This document shows, piece by piece, positions 32,184 to 44,045 of a stretch of 64,000 nt of DNA (positions within the stretch are counted from its first letter, which is position 1; every line of letters starts with the position of its first letter). A model generated the notes under the pieces. It made no database searches. It saw only the letters and a list, made by a program, of their open reading frames with translations, and was not told the origin of the DNA. The position numbers and the translations under genes were made by a program. The stretch is taken from the NCBI GenBank assembly GCA_959347315.1, contig OY365812.1, forward strand, positions 2,358,382 through 2,422,381, in the 5' to 3' direction. The DNA is from Bimastos eiseni (lineage: Eukaryota; Annelida; Clitellata; Crassiclitellata; Lumbricidae).

Positions 32184-32217
32184 ACACCTTTAAATCGTGC
32201 AAATAATACTTATATAA
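32184..32217 (-). promoter_or_regulatory. TATA plus AAAGGTGT core motif
   Basis: On -, TTATATAAGT is followed about 26 bp later by ATTTAAAGGTGTTCAACG. Confidence 0.4.
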
Positions 32218-32329
32218 TAACTAACTTTCTAACAAATCCCTCCACAATAAATTTCTATAACTCTCTAGAGGATTTTCGAGTCATTTTCTTTTGCTGTATA
32301 CATCTTATGCCAACCTGAGTGGTATTTGC

Positions 32330-33060
32330 AGTTCAACTGTGAGACATAGATCATTAGCGTCACCCGCCTCCTTTATCCAGACTTGAGACTGGCGCTGTCA
32401 GTGTGCGAACAGTGGCGAAGTAACCATAGCCATAGCTTTTTCTAACCCACTGTCATAGTTACGTGAACATTGCAAATACTAAACAGCTTTATATGGTGGC
32501 TGTAGGTGGTGTAGAAAAATCCCAGATCATGGGGAACAATCCTGAAGATGCGGGCATCTAAATTCTAGCATGGCTGCTCATTACTGTGGTTGTTTTCAGT
32601 TAAGTATCGCAGCCGAACCATTGACTGGTTGAAGGCACAAACTGTGGGGGTCATCATCAGCTTTGGCTGTCAGTTGGAACTTGTGAGTGTGGAGTGGTAT
32701 AGATTTGGATATGGCTGATCAACCAATTACATGAGCACACAAGAGGATTAGTCGATTAGTGATTGAACAAAATAAGGCTTATATAGCTTTAGAAAAAACA
32801 AATACGAAGGTGTATTAGCATGTCACAATGCATGAAGTTATGAATGTTTCTTCCCTCAACGACGTCCAGAGAAGTTTGTGTGACGTGATCTATAGCTAGC
32901 GTACTATGTAGGTTTCATACATCCGATCTAAAGGAGATGTTCATGTTTCAATAAAGTCTTTAAACGTTTTAAATTTTGGAGCGGTAACACCGACGGATAT
33001 CTTTTTTAAATTCAAATACTTCAGGATCACCAATCTAGTCTTTGGTCGTAAGTCGGAATT
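32330..33060 (+). repeat. Composite repeat unit U, copy 2
   Basis: A second R1 (32330-32425), then a block at 32470-32610 (ATCCCAGATCATGGGGAACA, GATGCGGGCATCTAAATTCT) that recurs at 51160-51310. Next come a GAAGGTGTATTAGCATG core at 32816, AACGACGTCCAGAGAAGTTT and GTGACGTGATCTATAGCTAG. Same order as copies 1 and 4; no ORF. Confidence 0.55.
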
Positions 33061-33240
33061 TATGGTTAAGTGTACAGTAACTCTATAACTTTATAACTTC
33101 ATACAATTGGGACCAAAACAATGAAAGTAGGCAGGCAAAACAAATTTTCATTCGACGCTTAGACACCGTTGAATGGCTTGCTCAAAATCATATGAATTTA
33201 ATTCTCGATTAAAACTGACCAAATTATTCCCCATTAGTAG

Positions 33241-33345
33241 TACTCAGTCAGGGTGAGTGCCAGTCCCAAGCCTGTATAAAGGAGGAAGGTGACGCTAATG
33301 ATCTTTGTTATCACACAGTGTCGTTAAATTGCAACAACCACCACG
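33241..33345 (-). repeat. R1 dispersed repeat, well preserved
   Basis: GTGCCAGTCCCAAGCCTG, GGAGGAAGGTGACGCTAATG, then TATCACACAGTGTCGTTAAA and GCAACAACCACCA. Confidence 0.8.
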
Positions 33346-34258
33346 AAATGACGAAATTGATGAGCTGAAAAAACGTACGGTTTGCGTATTCGCTATAATT
33401 TCGTTTCCAATGTAATTGTGTGAGTTAAGGTCGAATAAACGGTCTTATTAACCCCTAATCGTCTTCGCTATGCAGTGTGTGTACGCGTATGACCATTTAC
33501 ATAACGTTTTACTTGAATCTCGCTGTGGAGCTTTAAGACATAATTATAGCGTCGTTGAAATTCGACTGCATACAGCGACCGTGTAAGACATACTAAATCA
33601 TTAAAATCCCATTGCTACTCCTATTTGTATGAATGCAACGGTCGGTTAAGCGTTCAGTATCCAGCGATTTGTATTAGATCTTGGATCCCAATGCCATTGT
33701 GTACAATTTGTGCTGAAAAATGTGGACGCAGTCTATATATTGCCGTTTCATTATTGCATCTCAAGTCATTTATTAAGAGTTAGAAAAATAGAGATTATGA
33801 TTATTGTTACACATTTGCGATTTGTGTCGATGATATTCGATGCAGAATGAAGTATGCTAACAATTAATTGATATACATCTAAATAACCTAGTCGAATGCG
33901 ATGTAAGGGTGTTTAACCTAAGCGCTTGCTTCACTACCATTGTTGGGTGTCTAACCACATCTTATTTCTGACTTCGATTTCAACTTAACAGAGATTATTA
34001 GAAGCTAACGAATTCTTCCCTAAACAGTCTCATGTCAACATTATTCACATCTTATTATCATTGATCGTGCATTAACATGTGTAGGCCTACAATGATTATG
34101 TGATATTAAGCAAGGCAGCTAAATATAGTTGCTGCAAGTTGCTATTGGACCCAAGTTTTAAACCTGTTTAAAACAGTTAGGAACATATTACAATTCAAAG
34201 GTATAAAAATATATATGGAATGTTAAGAGAAAAACTTTAGACCTAGCGATACAAGAAT

Positions 34259-34345
34259 TTCTCAAATAGGATTCAGCTTAATAATCTCGCACGTAGGCGA
34301 TTTGGTTGCCATTGCTCTTATAAACACTGCATAGAAAGAGTAATT
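34259..34345 (+). repeat. Local duplication, copy 1
   Basis: CTCAAATAGGATTCAGCTTA, ATAATCTCGCACGTAGGC and CACTGCATAGAAAGAGTAAT recur at 34789-34894 in the same order and orientation, about 530 bp downstream. Confidence 0.8.
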
Positions 34346-34788
34346 GCGAAAAGGTGGAATTATTTTAAAATGAAATAATGCTTTCAGGCGAATAGATTTT
34401 GCTAAGAGAGTACGGATTCAACAATGATCCATGCTAATTATAATTTATCTTCGGCCTTGTCGTATGCGAACGATGATGAGTTAGCCACTGCAATCATTTC
34501 AACAACAACACAATTTCGTACAATATAGGCCTATAATGAAAAGAATTTAGTGATAATGGTGAACGGTTTTGTGTAGTGAAATTACCGATTCAATTAGTAT
34601 TAGTTTCAGTTTTACGACACTGTTTGATATATATGTGTCCCGTGTGACTTTCTGAACTAAGATATGTTAAATGTAAATATCCTATTTGGTGAACTATTGA
34701 AAGGTGTTTTAACGTAAATTGTCTTTCACTGAAGAGATAACAGTTTTAAATGGATTTCATTAGACTGTTAGGGGCCCTCAAATCCTAT

Positions 34789-34894
34789 TTCTCAAATAGG
34801 ATTCAGCTTAATAATCTCGCGCGTAGGCTATTTGGTAATTATTATCACATTATATCACTGTTACAGCATTATCACTGCATAGAAAGAGTAATTA
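34789..34894 (+). repeat. Local duplication, copy 2
   Basis: Same landmarks as 34259-34345, with about 20 bp of extra AT-rich sequence in the middle. Confidence 0.8.
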
Positions 34895-34929
34895 CTTGAT
34901 AACCCTTGAAACATTGTGATAAGTTGAAA

Positions 34930-35300
34930 TTGAGCGGCAGTATATATAGCTTCTACATAAGCCGATAAAAGGGTGTTTGGCAAAGTCGCATTATTAAGCA
35001 CCCCTTCTTCACTCTCAACGACTTCCAAACAATAAGCTTGGGTAGCATAATCTACAGCTGACGTATTATTAGTTTTTGTAAAGCTGATCTAAGAGAGGCG
35101 TTTATATTTCAATAGGTATCTTTATCAAAATTTAAAAAAATTGACATCAGAAGGTCCAATGCAATATTAAAGTATCAAAACTTCACCTTACGGATTCATT
35201 CTGGGGGTCACTATTATTTTCGTTTTATATTTACTGGACCCACCGAATGCATCTTCCGTATTAACAGATTTTTTGGGAATCAAACGCCAAAACTCACCAC
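34930..35300 (+). repeat. Composite repeat unit U, copy 3 (3' part)
   Basis: TATATATA at 34941 precedes AAAGGGTGTTTGGC at 34968. Then come CTCAACGACTTCCAAACA, ATCTACAGCTGACGTATTA, ATCAAAACTTCACCTTACGG and TTCTGGGGGTCACTATT. The R1 start is missing. Confidence 0.5.
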
Positions 35301-35488
35301 ACTTGGTTCGAGTCCATTGTATATCGGTTTAGACGACCCTAAATTAGCCACATCGCCCACTCCATTCCAAAGTTAAATTCGAGAAATCGATGGACAAATA
35401 AAATATACATCGGTGCAATGCTGAGATTGATTTCTGATATTTTACTCGACACCCATGGTAGGTTGTTTGAGTGTTCACATTGGTTCAG

Positions 35489-35715
35489 AGGATATGTGGC
35501 CGATCGGTTAGAGTGGTCAGCCCGTAACGTTCAGTGTGCGCTGAGCTAGCGGGTTCGACCCTCGTCCGGGAAGTCACTATGTAGGGACCTTGAGCAAGTC
35601 CTTCGTGCACAATTGCTCTGCAGTACAACTGCAATTGCGCCGTCGAGGCGCGTGCACTTTTGTGAAAAAATTTAGGAAGAAGGGCGGTATAAAATTTCGG
35701 TAATAAAATAATAAT
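35489..35715 (+). repeat. tRNA-derived SINE, copy 2 (best boxes)
   Basis: A-box TGGCCGATCGG (35497-35507) and B-box GGTTCGACCC (35552-35561) are at a tRNA-like spacing of about 45 bp. Body: TGTAGGGACCTTGAGCAAGT, CTGCAGTACAACTGCAATTG, CGCCGTCGAGGCG and the end GAAGGGCGGTATAAAATTTC plus an A-rich tail. It matches copies at 17353 and 56990. It is not a tRNA gene, because the stem pairing is lost and a non-tRNA body follows. Confidence 0.85.
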
Positions 35716-36798
35716 ATGTGAATTCAGAAATAAAAACAATTAGTTGCATTAATGCTAATGATGCGTCTACTTCGACACCTTTATATTCAGTTTCACAGAA
35801 TTTTTTATTCTTTTCGGAAAATAATTTTGAACTATGGCGCAAGGAATTATTGGAAGCTAGATTTATGAAAAGATTTTACGCTTACTAGGAACTAGATTGC
35901 TGAAAAATATTTTTATAACAAGAACTTGATCGATGAAATGAATTTTTCTAACAGTAGGCCTAACTTGTATTAGTGATGAGGTGTCTACTTAAATGTAAAC
36001 GAAAATGATGAAAAGATTTCCCCAAATCGAAGCGGGAATGATGAAAAGGGTTCCACGTCAAGTTGAATTCTCATTTCTGTCCTGCTTCTATTTACGCATG
36101 ATTCTTTTCTTCGTTGCATCTTTTCATCAGTGCATTAAACAGTTAAACAGAAATTTTTCATCAACCAAGCTCACAGTCCGACGGACTTCTTTTCACCAAT
36201 TATCGATCTAAAGAGGCTGAACTTGATTGGCCATGGAGAATAATGTGCGATACGATTTATCAACATCGGCTTTTTACCAGGGCTAAAATAACATTTTACC
36301 TCTCTTTCAGACAAAGTAATACGCAGGTCATAGATGGTAAGCAATAAAAAATTCCTATGAAAAATTCGTGTTATTTATTTTAAATTGTTCGAAACTTTAT
36401 CGTAAACAAACTTAGAACTGAAGCCTTAACGTAAAATAGGAAACATTACGGGCCAAGTTTATAAATATCTAGGCCTAATGCAGGCTACAGACCTACTACG
36501 CTTTAGCTTCTTCTCCTATGTTTGTTGTGTGTAACTGTAAAAATTTAAAATACTGCTATAATAGAATTTTACAAAGCATCTTTGTTAAAACTGAACTTCT
36601 CTAAATTTAAAACAACTTTGAACCGGCATATTACAACAACGTCATATCCGTAGTAGTCATTCTGTTTCCTTGCTTTCCGTGTCTTACAACATCACATCTA
36701 GAATAATTATTTGTATTGATATCGCCAGTTTACAAGCTGAAATATAATGGGACAATTTATAAATTTTATAAAGTGACCGATACAGAAACTTAAAATAG
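35716..36798. other. AT-rich DNA without recognised gene
   Basis: Only short, unconvincing open frames. One - strand AAAGGTGTCGAAG core lies at 35770-35783 with a weak AATAAAAA box 25 bp upstream of it. Confidence 0.5.
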
Positions 36799-36890
36799 AA
36801 AATATGTTCACACTAAAAGTTTTCCGTGGAACCCTTGCTTCACCTCACGGAACCCTAGGGTTCCGCGGAACGCAGTTTGGGAAACGCTGT
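36799..36890 (-). mobile_element. hAT-type transposon end
   Basis: On the - strand it starts CAGCGTTTCCCAAACTGCG and continues through the perfect 16-bp palindrome GGAACCCTAGGGTTCC (36849-36864) to GGTTCCACGGAAAAC. A CAGNGTTTC start with paired GGTTCCGCGGAACC blocks is typical of widespread non-autonomous hAT elements. The other end was not found. Confidence 0.5.
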
Positions 36891-37356
36891 AGTACCCAAT
36901 GCGGCGTATTGGCTCTATATTACTCTGAAGAAATAAATCTGAACTCTGGTATACCTTCCTGTCGAATCGTTCAACGAGCAATGATAAAATTACGAGTCCA
37001 TGTTTTGCAACTGACAAGTGTTATCAGCGAACCGTCTTCCTATAGACAAGACCTTCGAGAGAGGCAAATGCCCAGGAACTCGTCGGATTGGGTCGTAGGT
37101 TGGCGTCAATTTATGAAAACTATTATAATCAGTTAAAAGTTCATGATATATGAACTCTTTAATATAATATTATTGACGATCAGCAACAGTAGTTCAAACT
37201 TAGAGCGTCTGTATTATTATCTTACTTATCATTTAGTGCGATTGAACTTTCCAGGAGACCTGTACTCTGCCTACATGTAGGCCTAGGTGTCCGGAATTTT
37301 TAAGAACTATTTAAACAATGAACATTATCTTAGTCTAACGTTTTGAGCCTCTTTCG

Positions 37357-37391
37357 ACACCTTTAAATCATAATTCCAAACTTTATATATA
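37357..37391 (-). promoter_or_regulatory. TATA plus AAAGGTGT core motif
   Basis: On -, TATATATAAAG is followed about 26 bp later by GATTTAAAGGTGTCGAAAG. Confidence 0.45.
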
Positions 37392-38132
37392 TTTTCCTCC
37401 GTTTAATTACGGTATTCCTTTCTTCATTAAGGTCTTGATCCGATATTGTGCCAGCTTCGTCAATGCTTTTAATTGTTGCCATTGGCTTCAAACCTATAAT
37501 TAATTACGATGTTGACTTTACAACGTAACTGCTCCACTATTACCTGACAGTCCGAGCAACTTGCACGGTGCTCCTACAACCTCCGACCTAGGGCTCGCCC
37601 TTTCAACTCCCTCCCAAAGACAACACATATTTTATATCCAGGGTTTTATTTTTGTCATAGCCAAATTAGGCCTTGATCATCATTTACTTTTAATGGATAA
37701 CTTTCATTTTTCTCTTGCTCTTTGTACATGTCATTTTCTGCGGTTTGTCAGCATGTTTAATAAACGAAGATATAATAATAATAAACCGTAGATAAATTAA
37801 GAGGGCGACGCCAATCGCTCTTGCTATGACATGTACGAATTTGACGCTCATGTAACTAATATTATTATTTAAATGTTTAATATCTTGTAGCAACATTGGC
37901 TATTGACGTCTTCAAAGTTTTTGGTGTATTTCTGTTCATTTTATATTGCTTATAATCCGTTTTCTTTCTGTTTTCTTGTCAATGATTTCATTCCGGGCAG
38001 GTCGCTGAGACGGCGCTATTTGGGAGTTGTTTGCTGTAGATTTTCCATGACATTAATATCATTCATATTTGTATATACAGGTATTTGAGCACAAATCCTA
38101 CGTTTAATTGTGCAGAGTTCAGCGTACCACAT

Positions 38133-38172
38133 TTATATAAATTTTTTCAACAAGGATTTGAAGGTGTTTAAC
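38133..38172 (+). promoter_or_regulatory. TATA plus AAAGGTGT core motif (GAAGGTGT variant)
   Basis: TTATATAAAT at 38133 precedes ATTTGAAGGTGTTTAACAT at 38157-38175, spacing about 27 bp. Confidence 0.45.
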
Positions 38173-38364
38173 ATAATTGCCAAATTAAGTTCTTAACGAC
38201 ATCTTGTGACCGATTCAGATGACAATGCTTAAAAGAAATCTGTGAAGGCAAAAACAATAATAATGCATATTAATTTAACTTGATGAGCTGGGTAATATAA
38301 TATGAGAGGTGTTGGTTTTGTCGTCTATCCAACCTCTTCACTTGCTATCAGCTTCATGTGTGCG

Positions 38365-38560
38365 TTTGTTGCAGTCTGAACGTCGTTCTAATGTTCAAGA
38401 CCTTCGCTAGAAAATTTAATCATCCATTTTCTGTACATTATATAACGTTAATTTGATGCATCTGCATTTTTGATTGAAAAGATACGCTTTCTTTGCTTCA
38501 AAATTGGACGCTACTTAAACACCTTTTAATCAAATGTGGACTGGCTTATATTAAAAGCGT
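38365..38560 (-). repeat. H repeat with AAAGGTGT core
   Basis: The + strand shows TTGCAGTCTGAACGTCGTTC, ATGTTCAAGACCTTCGCTAG and AATTTGATGCATCTGCATTT. On - the unit starts with a TTAATATAAG box, then GATTAAAAGGTGTTTAAG at about 38516-38530, and runs down to the H landmark. The unit at 48235-48445 has the same order. Confidence 0.5.
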
Positions 38561-38639
38561 AATTTGCTACATGTGAGGTTGATGTAATTTGAAGCCTATA
38601 TTCAATCAATGAGAAGGAATAATTAAATATGCTCGGTGC

Positions 38640-39150
38640 AATCACGAGACTCACTTCGACAAATTAAAGATGTTTAACGCAGACTTATGAGACTCAGTTA
38701 CCATCTGGAAATAAGAGGAAAACGGTCTATAGAGAGAGAACGTCTCAATTCGTTTGGTACGGTATGTGAACAATCGTGCGTACTTGTGCGAGTTACTGTT
38801 CGACCAAAATGCCTCATCATAAAGGCAAAATACGAAAAATTAAAATGTTTTGACATTCCTTGAAGTGACGAGAGATCCGACGACCAGATAATAGAGGAAG
38901 AAACGTCGTCCTCTGACGAGAAACCTTCGTCTGAGGAGAAAACTGAAATTGATTCAACCAGAGACAACAAGTACAACACATTCCTCTCCCTCTGTCCACT
39001 AACGGCCCCTCCCTCCCTCCCTTCCTCCCTCCCTTCCTCCCTCCCTCCCTTCGTCCGTTGTTCTCTCTCTGTCCATCTGCCGTTCTGGTGATTGGAAGTT
39101 GTTCATCGTATGTAATCTGCTTATAATTCCTCTGACTTGACGCAGCGTTC
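38640..39150 (+). repeat. D repeat, copy 1 (about 500 bp)
   Basis: D is a non-coding family with landmarks CGAGACTC..ACTTCGACA, then TACGAGACTC, GAAGAAAC, GATCCAACCAGAGACAAC, a C/T-rich tract (here CCCTCCCTCCCTTCC, 39005-39060) and GATTGGAAGTTGTTCATCGT. It ends CTTGACGCAGCGTTCATGAA. Other copies: 43795, 46850, 48510 and 54225. Confidence 0.65.
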
Positions 39151-39589
39151 ATGAATCATCAGTAATATTGATCGCAACAGACAAAATCCTTGGTTGCTAC
39201 TCTGTAAGTAATGACCAAAGCCACTGATAGCTGACGCAATTCATCGAAATTACGGATCTCTTTCCTGCGTAGATCTTTCTAGCATTGTTGAAAAGAGAAT
39301 TAGCTTTGAGGATTTAGAGTCTCAATTATGAGTGCAACATAAAGGTGCTGAAAATTCAGATTTTGGGTGAACTCGCGAGAGTTAATTTTACAGATGGCAA
39401 TACTATGACGTTATACTTAAGGACGGACCGTAAAATATTGACTAATCAATAAACGTTTGAGTTTCTGTGACTACCCAAATGACTTTTACTGAGTTTTCAA
39501 ATTTTCATTTAACTTTTCTGTTCTAGGAACAGTAACTGTTGCCATATAAATTATATATTGACAGCATATTTGATTGTCATGTCATGTCA

Positions 39590-39850
39590 TATTGTCATCA
39601 TCGCTTCGCGACGGTTGACTGCATGAATGGGAAAGTGATGTCCAATGCTTTCTGTCTCGTACGATGTTCATCAAACTTGTGCCTTTTAAACCAGTCCACG
39701 CCATGACATTGTCAAACCAGTAGATTCTGGGTCTTCCACGACTTCGTCTTCCTTCCACTATACCAACATCGCACTGTTCTCAGTACTGTCTCTAGACTAT
39801 CGCACGATGTGCCCGAAGCACCGCAGTTTTCTGGATTTCATGTGACCCAA
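39590..39850 (-). pseudogene. RTE/BovB-like LINE C-terminal remnant
   Basis: The - strand encodes KLLGHMKSRKLRCFGHIVR and, in a shifted frame, RGRPRIYWFDNVMAW and NIVRDRKHWTS. A GHI.R block followed by RGRPR..W.D and RDR..W is characteristic of the end of RTE-type and related LINE ORF2. Stops and shifts show it is dead. Confidence 0.7.
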
Positions 39851-40207
39851 CAGTTTGCAGTCAACTTTCGCCATTTGAATCCGTAACAAACCAGTTTGGT
39901 TGCATTTCATCGTTTATTTTGCATTTACCTATTATGCAAAATGTTGAAGTAGAGAGTGACAAAAAAAATTCGTTCGCCATTTTCAAACTTAAATATCTCG
40001 GCCAAAATAATTCGGATCTCTTAATTTTTTGCCAAAAAAGCGTATACTTGACTCACACATATTAAATAACTTCGACAATTTTAAGTTGAACGTGCATAAA
40101 ATGGCGTAACAGTGTTACAACGCGAAGCGAGAGGTGTGTTTCTATCGGGTTCCTGGATGTGACGTAGCATTATTCACGGCGCTCATTTCAGTAAAAAAAA
40201 ATAGGAG

Positions 40208-40660
40208 CATCGACACTGAACTTGGAAGACTGGTCTAATGTTTTGTTTGCCGATGAGTCGCCATTCAAGGTGTTTCATGTACCGAAAGCACAACACGCTT
40301 CAGCTTGGTGTTCACAGGAGTAGTACGTTCCGTCTGCTTCACATATGAGATTTAGTCCGTCAAAGATGATGTGGGTGATGTGGGATAACGGGGCGTGATG
40401 ACGGCCAGGGATCTCATATGCCTTCATTTCGTGCCAAATGGTACCAGACTGAACCCGCAGTCCTACATTACAACACTCTCGAATGCAAACTTTTGGCCAT
40501 TTGGCTGCACTTGGTTCATTGATCCTGAACCTCTGGTGTCTCTGGTATATGATATCGTGCTTAGCGTGGTATACGTGTCCCATACAATTTCAATGCGATT
40601 GGCTCCATGCCTTGTTACGTTTCTTATGATATGATCTTCCCAAATGGAATTTTAATACTC
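40208..40660 (+). pseudogene. Tc1/mariner-type (IS630 superfamily) transposase fragment
   Basis: The + strand reads LEDWSNVLFADESPFKVFH, matching the region around the second catalytic Asp of Tc1-like transposases (W..V.F.DES.F). After a stop comes a segment with MRFSPSKMMWV, the usual ..PSKMMVWG-like strand. Frames then decay. The N-terminal DNA-binding domain was not identified and no inverted repeats were assigned. Confidence 0.55.
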
Positions 40661-41265
40661 TAGTTCTGTGTTCTTTGACTTTGGATCCAGAATGTGCACA
40701 AGAGTTGGTCCATTGTAGATTATTGCAGGAACAGTGGCTCTTTAGTTACTAAGTATGCAGGAGGAACATTTTCATACTCTTCAGGGATTGCAGCAACTTT
40801 TTTTGAAGATGAACTATTCTGGTAGGTTACATGTTCCCTCTCACATCCTGACTTGTCAGATGTAGGATGCTGAAAGAGTGATACACTGGTACCATGGAAT
40901 GAGTAGGCCTACTCGCTAGTCGTGCTGGATGGATTTTTTTAACACAAATTAAGAAGTTCAGACAATTAAATAGTAAGAAATGATCATCGAAAGTGAACGA
41001 TAGAGGGGCTTGGCCTGCGGCCTATTCAAACCGGAAGTAAACCAATTTGGCTTACTTTCGGTTTAGTCCACATGAATCAATCATTATGTAAATTACTGTC
41101 AGAACTTTCCTGCTAACCCCAGTGATGATTCGACTTGCATATCACGTAGAATGGTACCTTTACCCTTGACCTAATAACAACAAAACGTGCATTTCATAGG
41201 CCTAACATTCTAGAGGGTTGGAACCTAAACCGGAAGTGATATCAATTGCCACCTAATCTTAAAAT

Positions 41266-41290
41266 GCACTCCTACAATATGTAGGAGTGC
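41266..41290. repeat. Perfect 11-bp stem with 3-nt loop
   Basis: GCACTCCTACA (41266-41276) and TGTAGGAGTGC (41280-41290) are exact reverse complements. Function unknown. Confidence 0.7.
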
Positions 41291-41394
41291 ACTCTAACAA
41301 CTTGCAATATTACAGACTTGTTTCAGGAAATGCAGTTTTCTTATGATTCGCATGGCCAGGCCACACTACTACGAATGCATACTTGCATAAAAGC

Positions 41395-41482
41395 TGCAAG
41401 TGCTGTAATAACTATGCCTAGCAAATTACTGTCGACGGCTACGACCATTGTTGTCAAAAACTGCTTTTAACCTCTGGATCCA
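41395..41482 (-). repeat. R5 dispersed repeat
   Basis: GCAAGTGCTGTAATAACTAT, AGCAAATTACTGTCGACGGC, CATTGTTGTCAAAAACTGC and CTCTGGATCCAATTG. Confidence 0.65.
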
Positions 41483-41699
41483 ATTGACTTGCAAGGTTCT
41501 GCTTAGCAGTTTAGCACATCCAAATGAACAATTGTAATATTGTGGGTCAATGTTTTACATGATGAGTGTCGCTTTTTGGACACTTCTTCATTTGTATTGC
41601 ATTTTTGCATATTTGTTTGAGTATACATATTTCTGAATTGTTGTCAACGACGCGTGATAATATTATATTTGCTGGACTACGAGATCGAACCACAGAACA

Positions 41700-41920
41700 A
41701 TGATGATCAGTTCACTTATGTCATGCGAAGGGTGGAATTGTTCAGAATCGTTTCATCTAGACGTCAACGGCCTTGCTGCCATAAGACGTCGCTAAGCTCA
41801 GGATATATCCATAAATATGATCCATACAAACGTACATTTATAGAAAGGCTGCACCATCATGCAGGACAAACAATGATAACTTTTAAAATAATTGAACACC
41901 TCTTTTTATAATGATATCCA
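41700..41920 (+). repeat. Dispersed repeat ending in an AACACCTCTTTTTAT core
   Basis: GACGTCAACGGCCTTGCTGC, ACGTACATTTATAGAAAGGC, CATCATGCAGGACAAAC and TTGAACACCTCTTTTTATAA recur at 46000-46480 and 49920-50070. Reversed, the end gives a TATA-like box then AAAAAGAGGTGTTCAA. Confidence 0.5.
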
Positions 41921-41984
41921 TTGTATATGATATGGCAACTTTCCAAAGACATGTAATTCATCAAAACTCACAACTGATCGTAGT

Positions 41985-42075
41985 CTAGCAGGGCCAGTCC
42001 CAAGTATATAAGTGAGGAGGGCGACGCCAATGACTTTTGTTATATCACAGCGTCTTTAAACTGTAACTACCACCA
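41985..42075 (-). repeat. R1 dispersed repeat
   Basis: GGGCCAGTCCCAAGTATATA, GAGGAGGGCGACGCCAATGA, then ATCACAGCGTCTTTAAACTG. Confidence 0.7.
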
Positions 42076-42347
42076 CCAATACAAAATTCAAGAGCTGTTC
42101 AAATGCAATTACACACCTCAAATAAGTGTTTTATTCGCCCAGCTAGTTGAGATATAAAATAGTCTAACACCTTCGCACTAAAGCTTATAGGGCGAACACC
42201 TCACTTAAAAGAGGTTTGAACCACTTTCTATAAATCAAACGTAACCACCATTTTAATCACTTCAATCGTTGCATTAAACGCGTTCTGAAGTTGTGTGGAA
42301 TTCTGTCATCATCGTCTGTGTTATTATTACAAATAACTATTTATTCG

Positions 42348-42955
42348 ATATCTATGGTCGTTGACGACAATTTGAAACGTTTACAGTACAGTGCATAGAT
42401 ATTCATAGCGTCCGAAAGACACCATTCAAAACTGTTCGAATTTTAAACTGTCATTAGTGTTCATTGTTTTACAACATAAATAATAATGGTATTAATAACA
42501 TCAATAATACATTTCATGTGGTATCTCATGCAAATGTAACAATATTTGCATTATTTTTGCATCAAGAAATGTTCACAATAAAACAAATTGTGTATGACCA
42601 GTCTCTATGTACATTATGTAATCATCAAACTTTTAAAGTATTTTTTAGCATAAATTTATTTCATAATATTCTTATTCTATCAAACATTACTACAGAGATA
42701 TTTTCATATAATGTATGTTTATAACATTCATTTATCATATTATGCCAAGGTGTAATTCAGTGAATTAGAGTTTTGCATAAATCTCGAATTGCTCACTTTG
42801 ACTTTCTAATACAACTCCATTAACATTTGTCATATATGCATGTACATATACATATATGTTTGAAATGACTCAAATTAGGTCAATATTAATTATCACATGT
42901 TTGTGTAAGCACCTAATTAACACAATCAATGCAAGGCAATTGAAATATAAAAGAT
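42348..42955 (+). repeat. C repeat, copy 1 (about 610 bp)
   Basis: Runs from ATCTATGGTCGTTGACGAC through TTTACAGTACAGTGCATAGA, CATGCAAATGTAACAATATT, AATTGTGTATGACCAGTCTC and AAGGTGTAATTCAGTGAATT to AGCACCTAATTAACACAATC. Clearly homologous throughout to 60855-61487. Non-coding, AT-rich. Confidence 0.85.
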
Positions 42956-43348
42956 TCTTTTAAAGCCAAGGCATTATCCAATCTACATCAACTATAACCA
43001 ATTCCTAAAACAACTTATCATCATAACTGTAACATGACAATAAAAACTTAATAAAAAAGACAAAATATTTTTAGCACACCAATAACTGAGTACATGTTGA
43101 ATCATATTTAGCAAACTTCATTCAGACTAAAGAATTCTTAATATAGTGCAAAATGTTTTCCAGAGGTTTGCAGATTATAGATATTCAAAATCTTTACACC
43201 AAGATCATCTTATTCCATTGTTTTATTTGACACATATAATTGTCAATAAAATCAATCAATAAAAAATAATACTTGACTTTCTTAACTATCACACATTTTT
43301 ATGACTATTTTTGAACACATTAAGAAAAACAAATAAACAATAACGTTT

Positions 43349-43640
43349 ATTATTATTCCACAGTTTAACGTCGTCGTATGACATCAATGGTCGTTGACGA
43401 CAATTTGAAACATATACAGTACAGTGATAATAAATTCATAGCATCCAAAAGACATAATTCATAACTGTCTGAACTTTAAACTGGTGTTCATTGTTTTACA
43501 CATAAAAAGTAATGGATTAACATCATCTATAGTAAATGTCATGTGGTATCTTATGCAAATGTAACAATATTTGCATCAATATTTGAATCAAGAAATGTTC
43601 AAAATGAAATTGCTGGTCACATTTATCCACACTTAGTCTT
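43349..43640 (+). repeat. C repeat, copy 2 (5' half)
   Basis: Begins TTATTATTATTCCACAGTTT and AACGTCGTCGTATGACATC. It then shares TTTGAAACATATACAGTACA and CAAATGTAACAATATTTGC with copies 1 and 3 before diverging. Confidence 0.8.
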
Positions 43641-43650
43641 GCAGAAAATT

Positions 43651-43690
43651 TATATAAATTTTAAAAAACGTTTTAAAGGTGTCTAAATGG
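43651..43690 (+). promoter_or_regulatory. TATA plus AAAGGTGT core motif
   Basis: TATATAAA at 43651 precedes TTTTAAAGGTGTCTAAATGG (43671-43690) by about 24 bp. One of the clearest examples. Confidence 0.5.
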
Positions 43691-43794
43691 ATGGAGATTA
43701 TATCTCATACACAAATTGTGTATGATCAATCACTCAGCTTGTAGCGGATATATAATGTTTAGAATCATGTCATAAAGGTATTGAAAGAGGCGAA

Positions 43795-44045
43795 TGACTT
43801 TCTGGTGATCGGAAGTTGTTCATCGTGTGTAATTTGCTGATGATCCCTCTGACTTGACGCAGCGTTCATGAATCATCAGTTATTCTGGTGTCTTATTAAC
43901 ATCTGATTGTCCAGCATTAAGTTACAACTTTGCGATTACGATTATAACAGACCAGAATATGTAATGCATGCTGCAATCGTTGTAATGTAAACCGACGATC
44001 GTTGACTGTTCATCGCTAGATGGCGCATTGCTCCAATAATATATA
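43795..44045 (+). repeat. D repeat, 3' part
   Basis: TGATCGGAAGTTGTTCATCG, CTTGACGCAGCGTTCATGAA, AACAGACCAGAATATG and CATCGCTAGATGGCGCATTG match 54520-54750 in order. Confidence 0.7.

Larger units (their letters stand above)
36891..38360. other. DNA without recognised gene
   Basis: Contains the TATA/AAAGGTGT pairs at 37357-37391 (-) and 38133-38170 (+). Nothing coding is supported. Confidence 0.5.

Noticed and set aside
35489..35570. tRNA gene
   Set aside because: A and B boxes are present, but the arms no longer pair and the sequence continues into a SINE body shared by two other copies.
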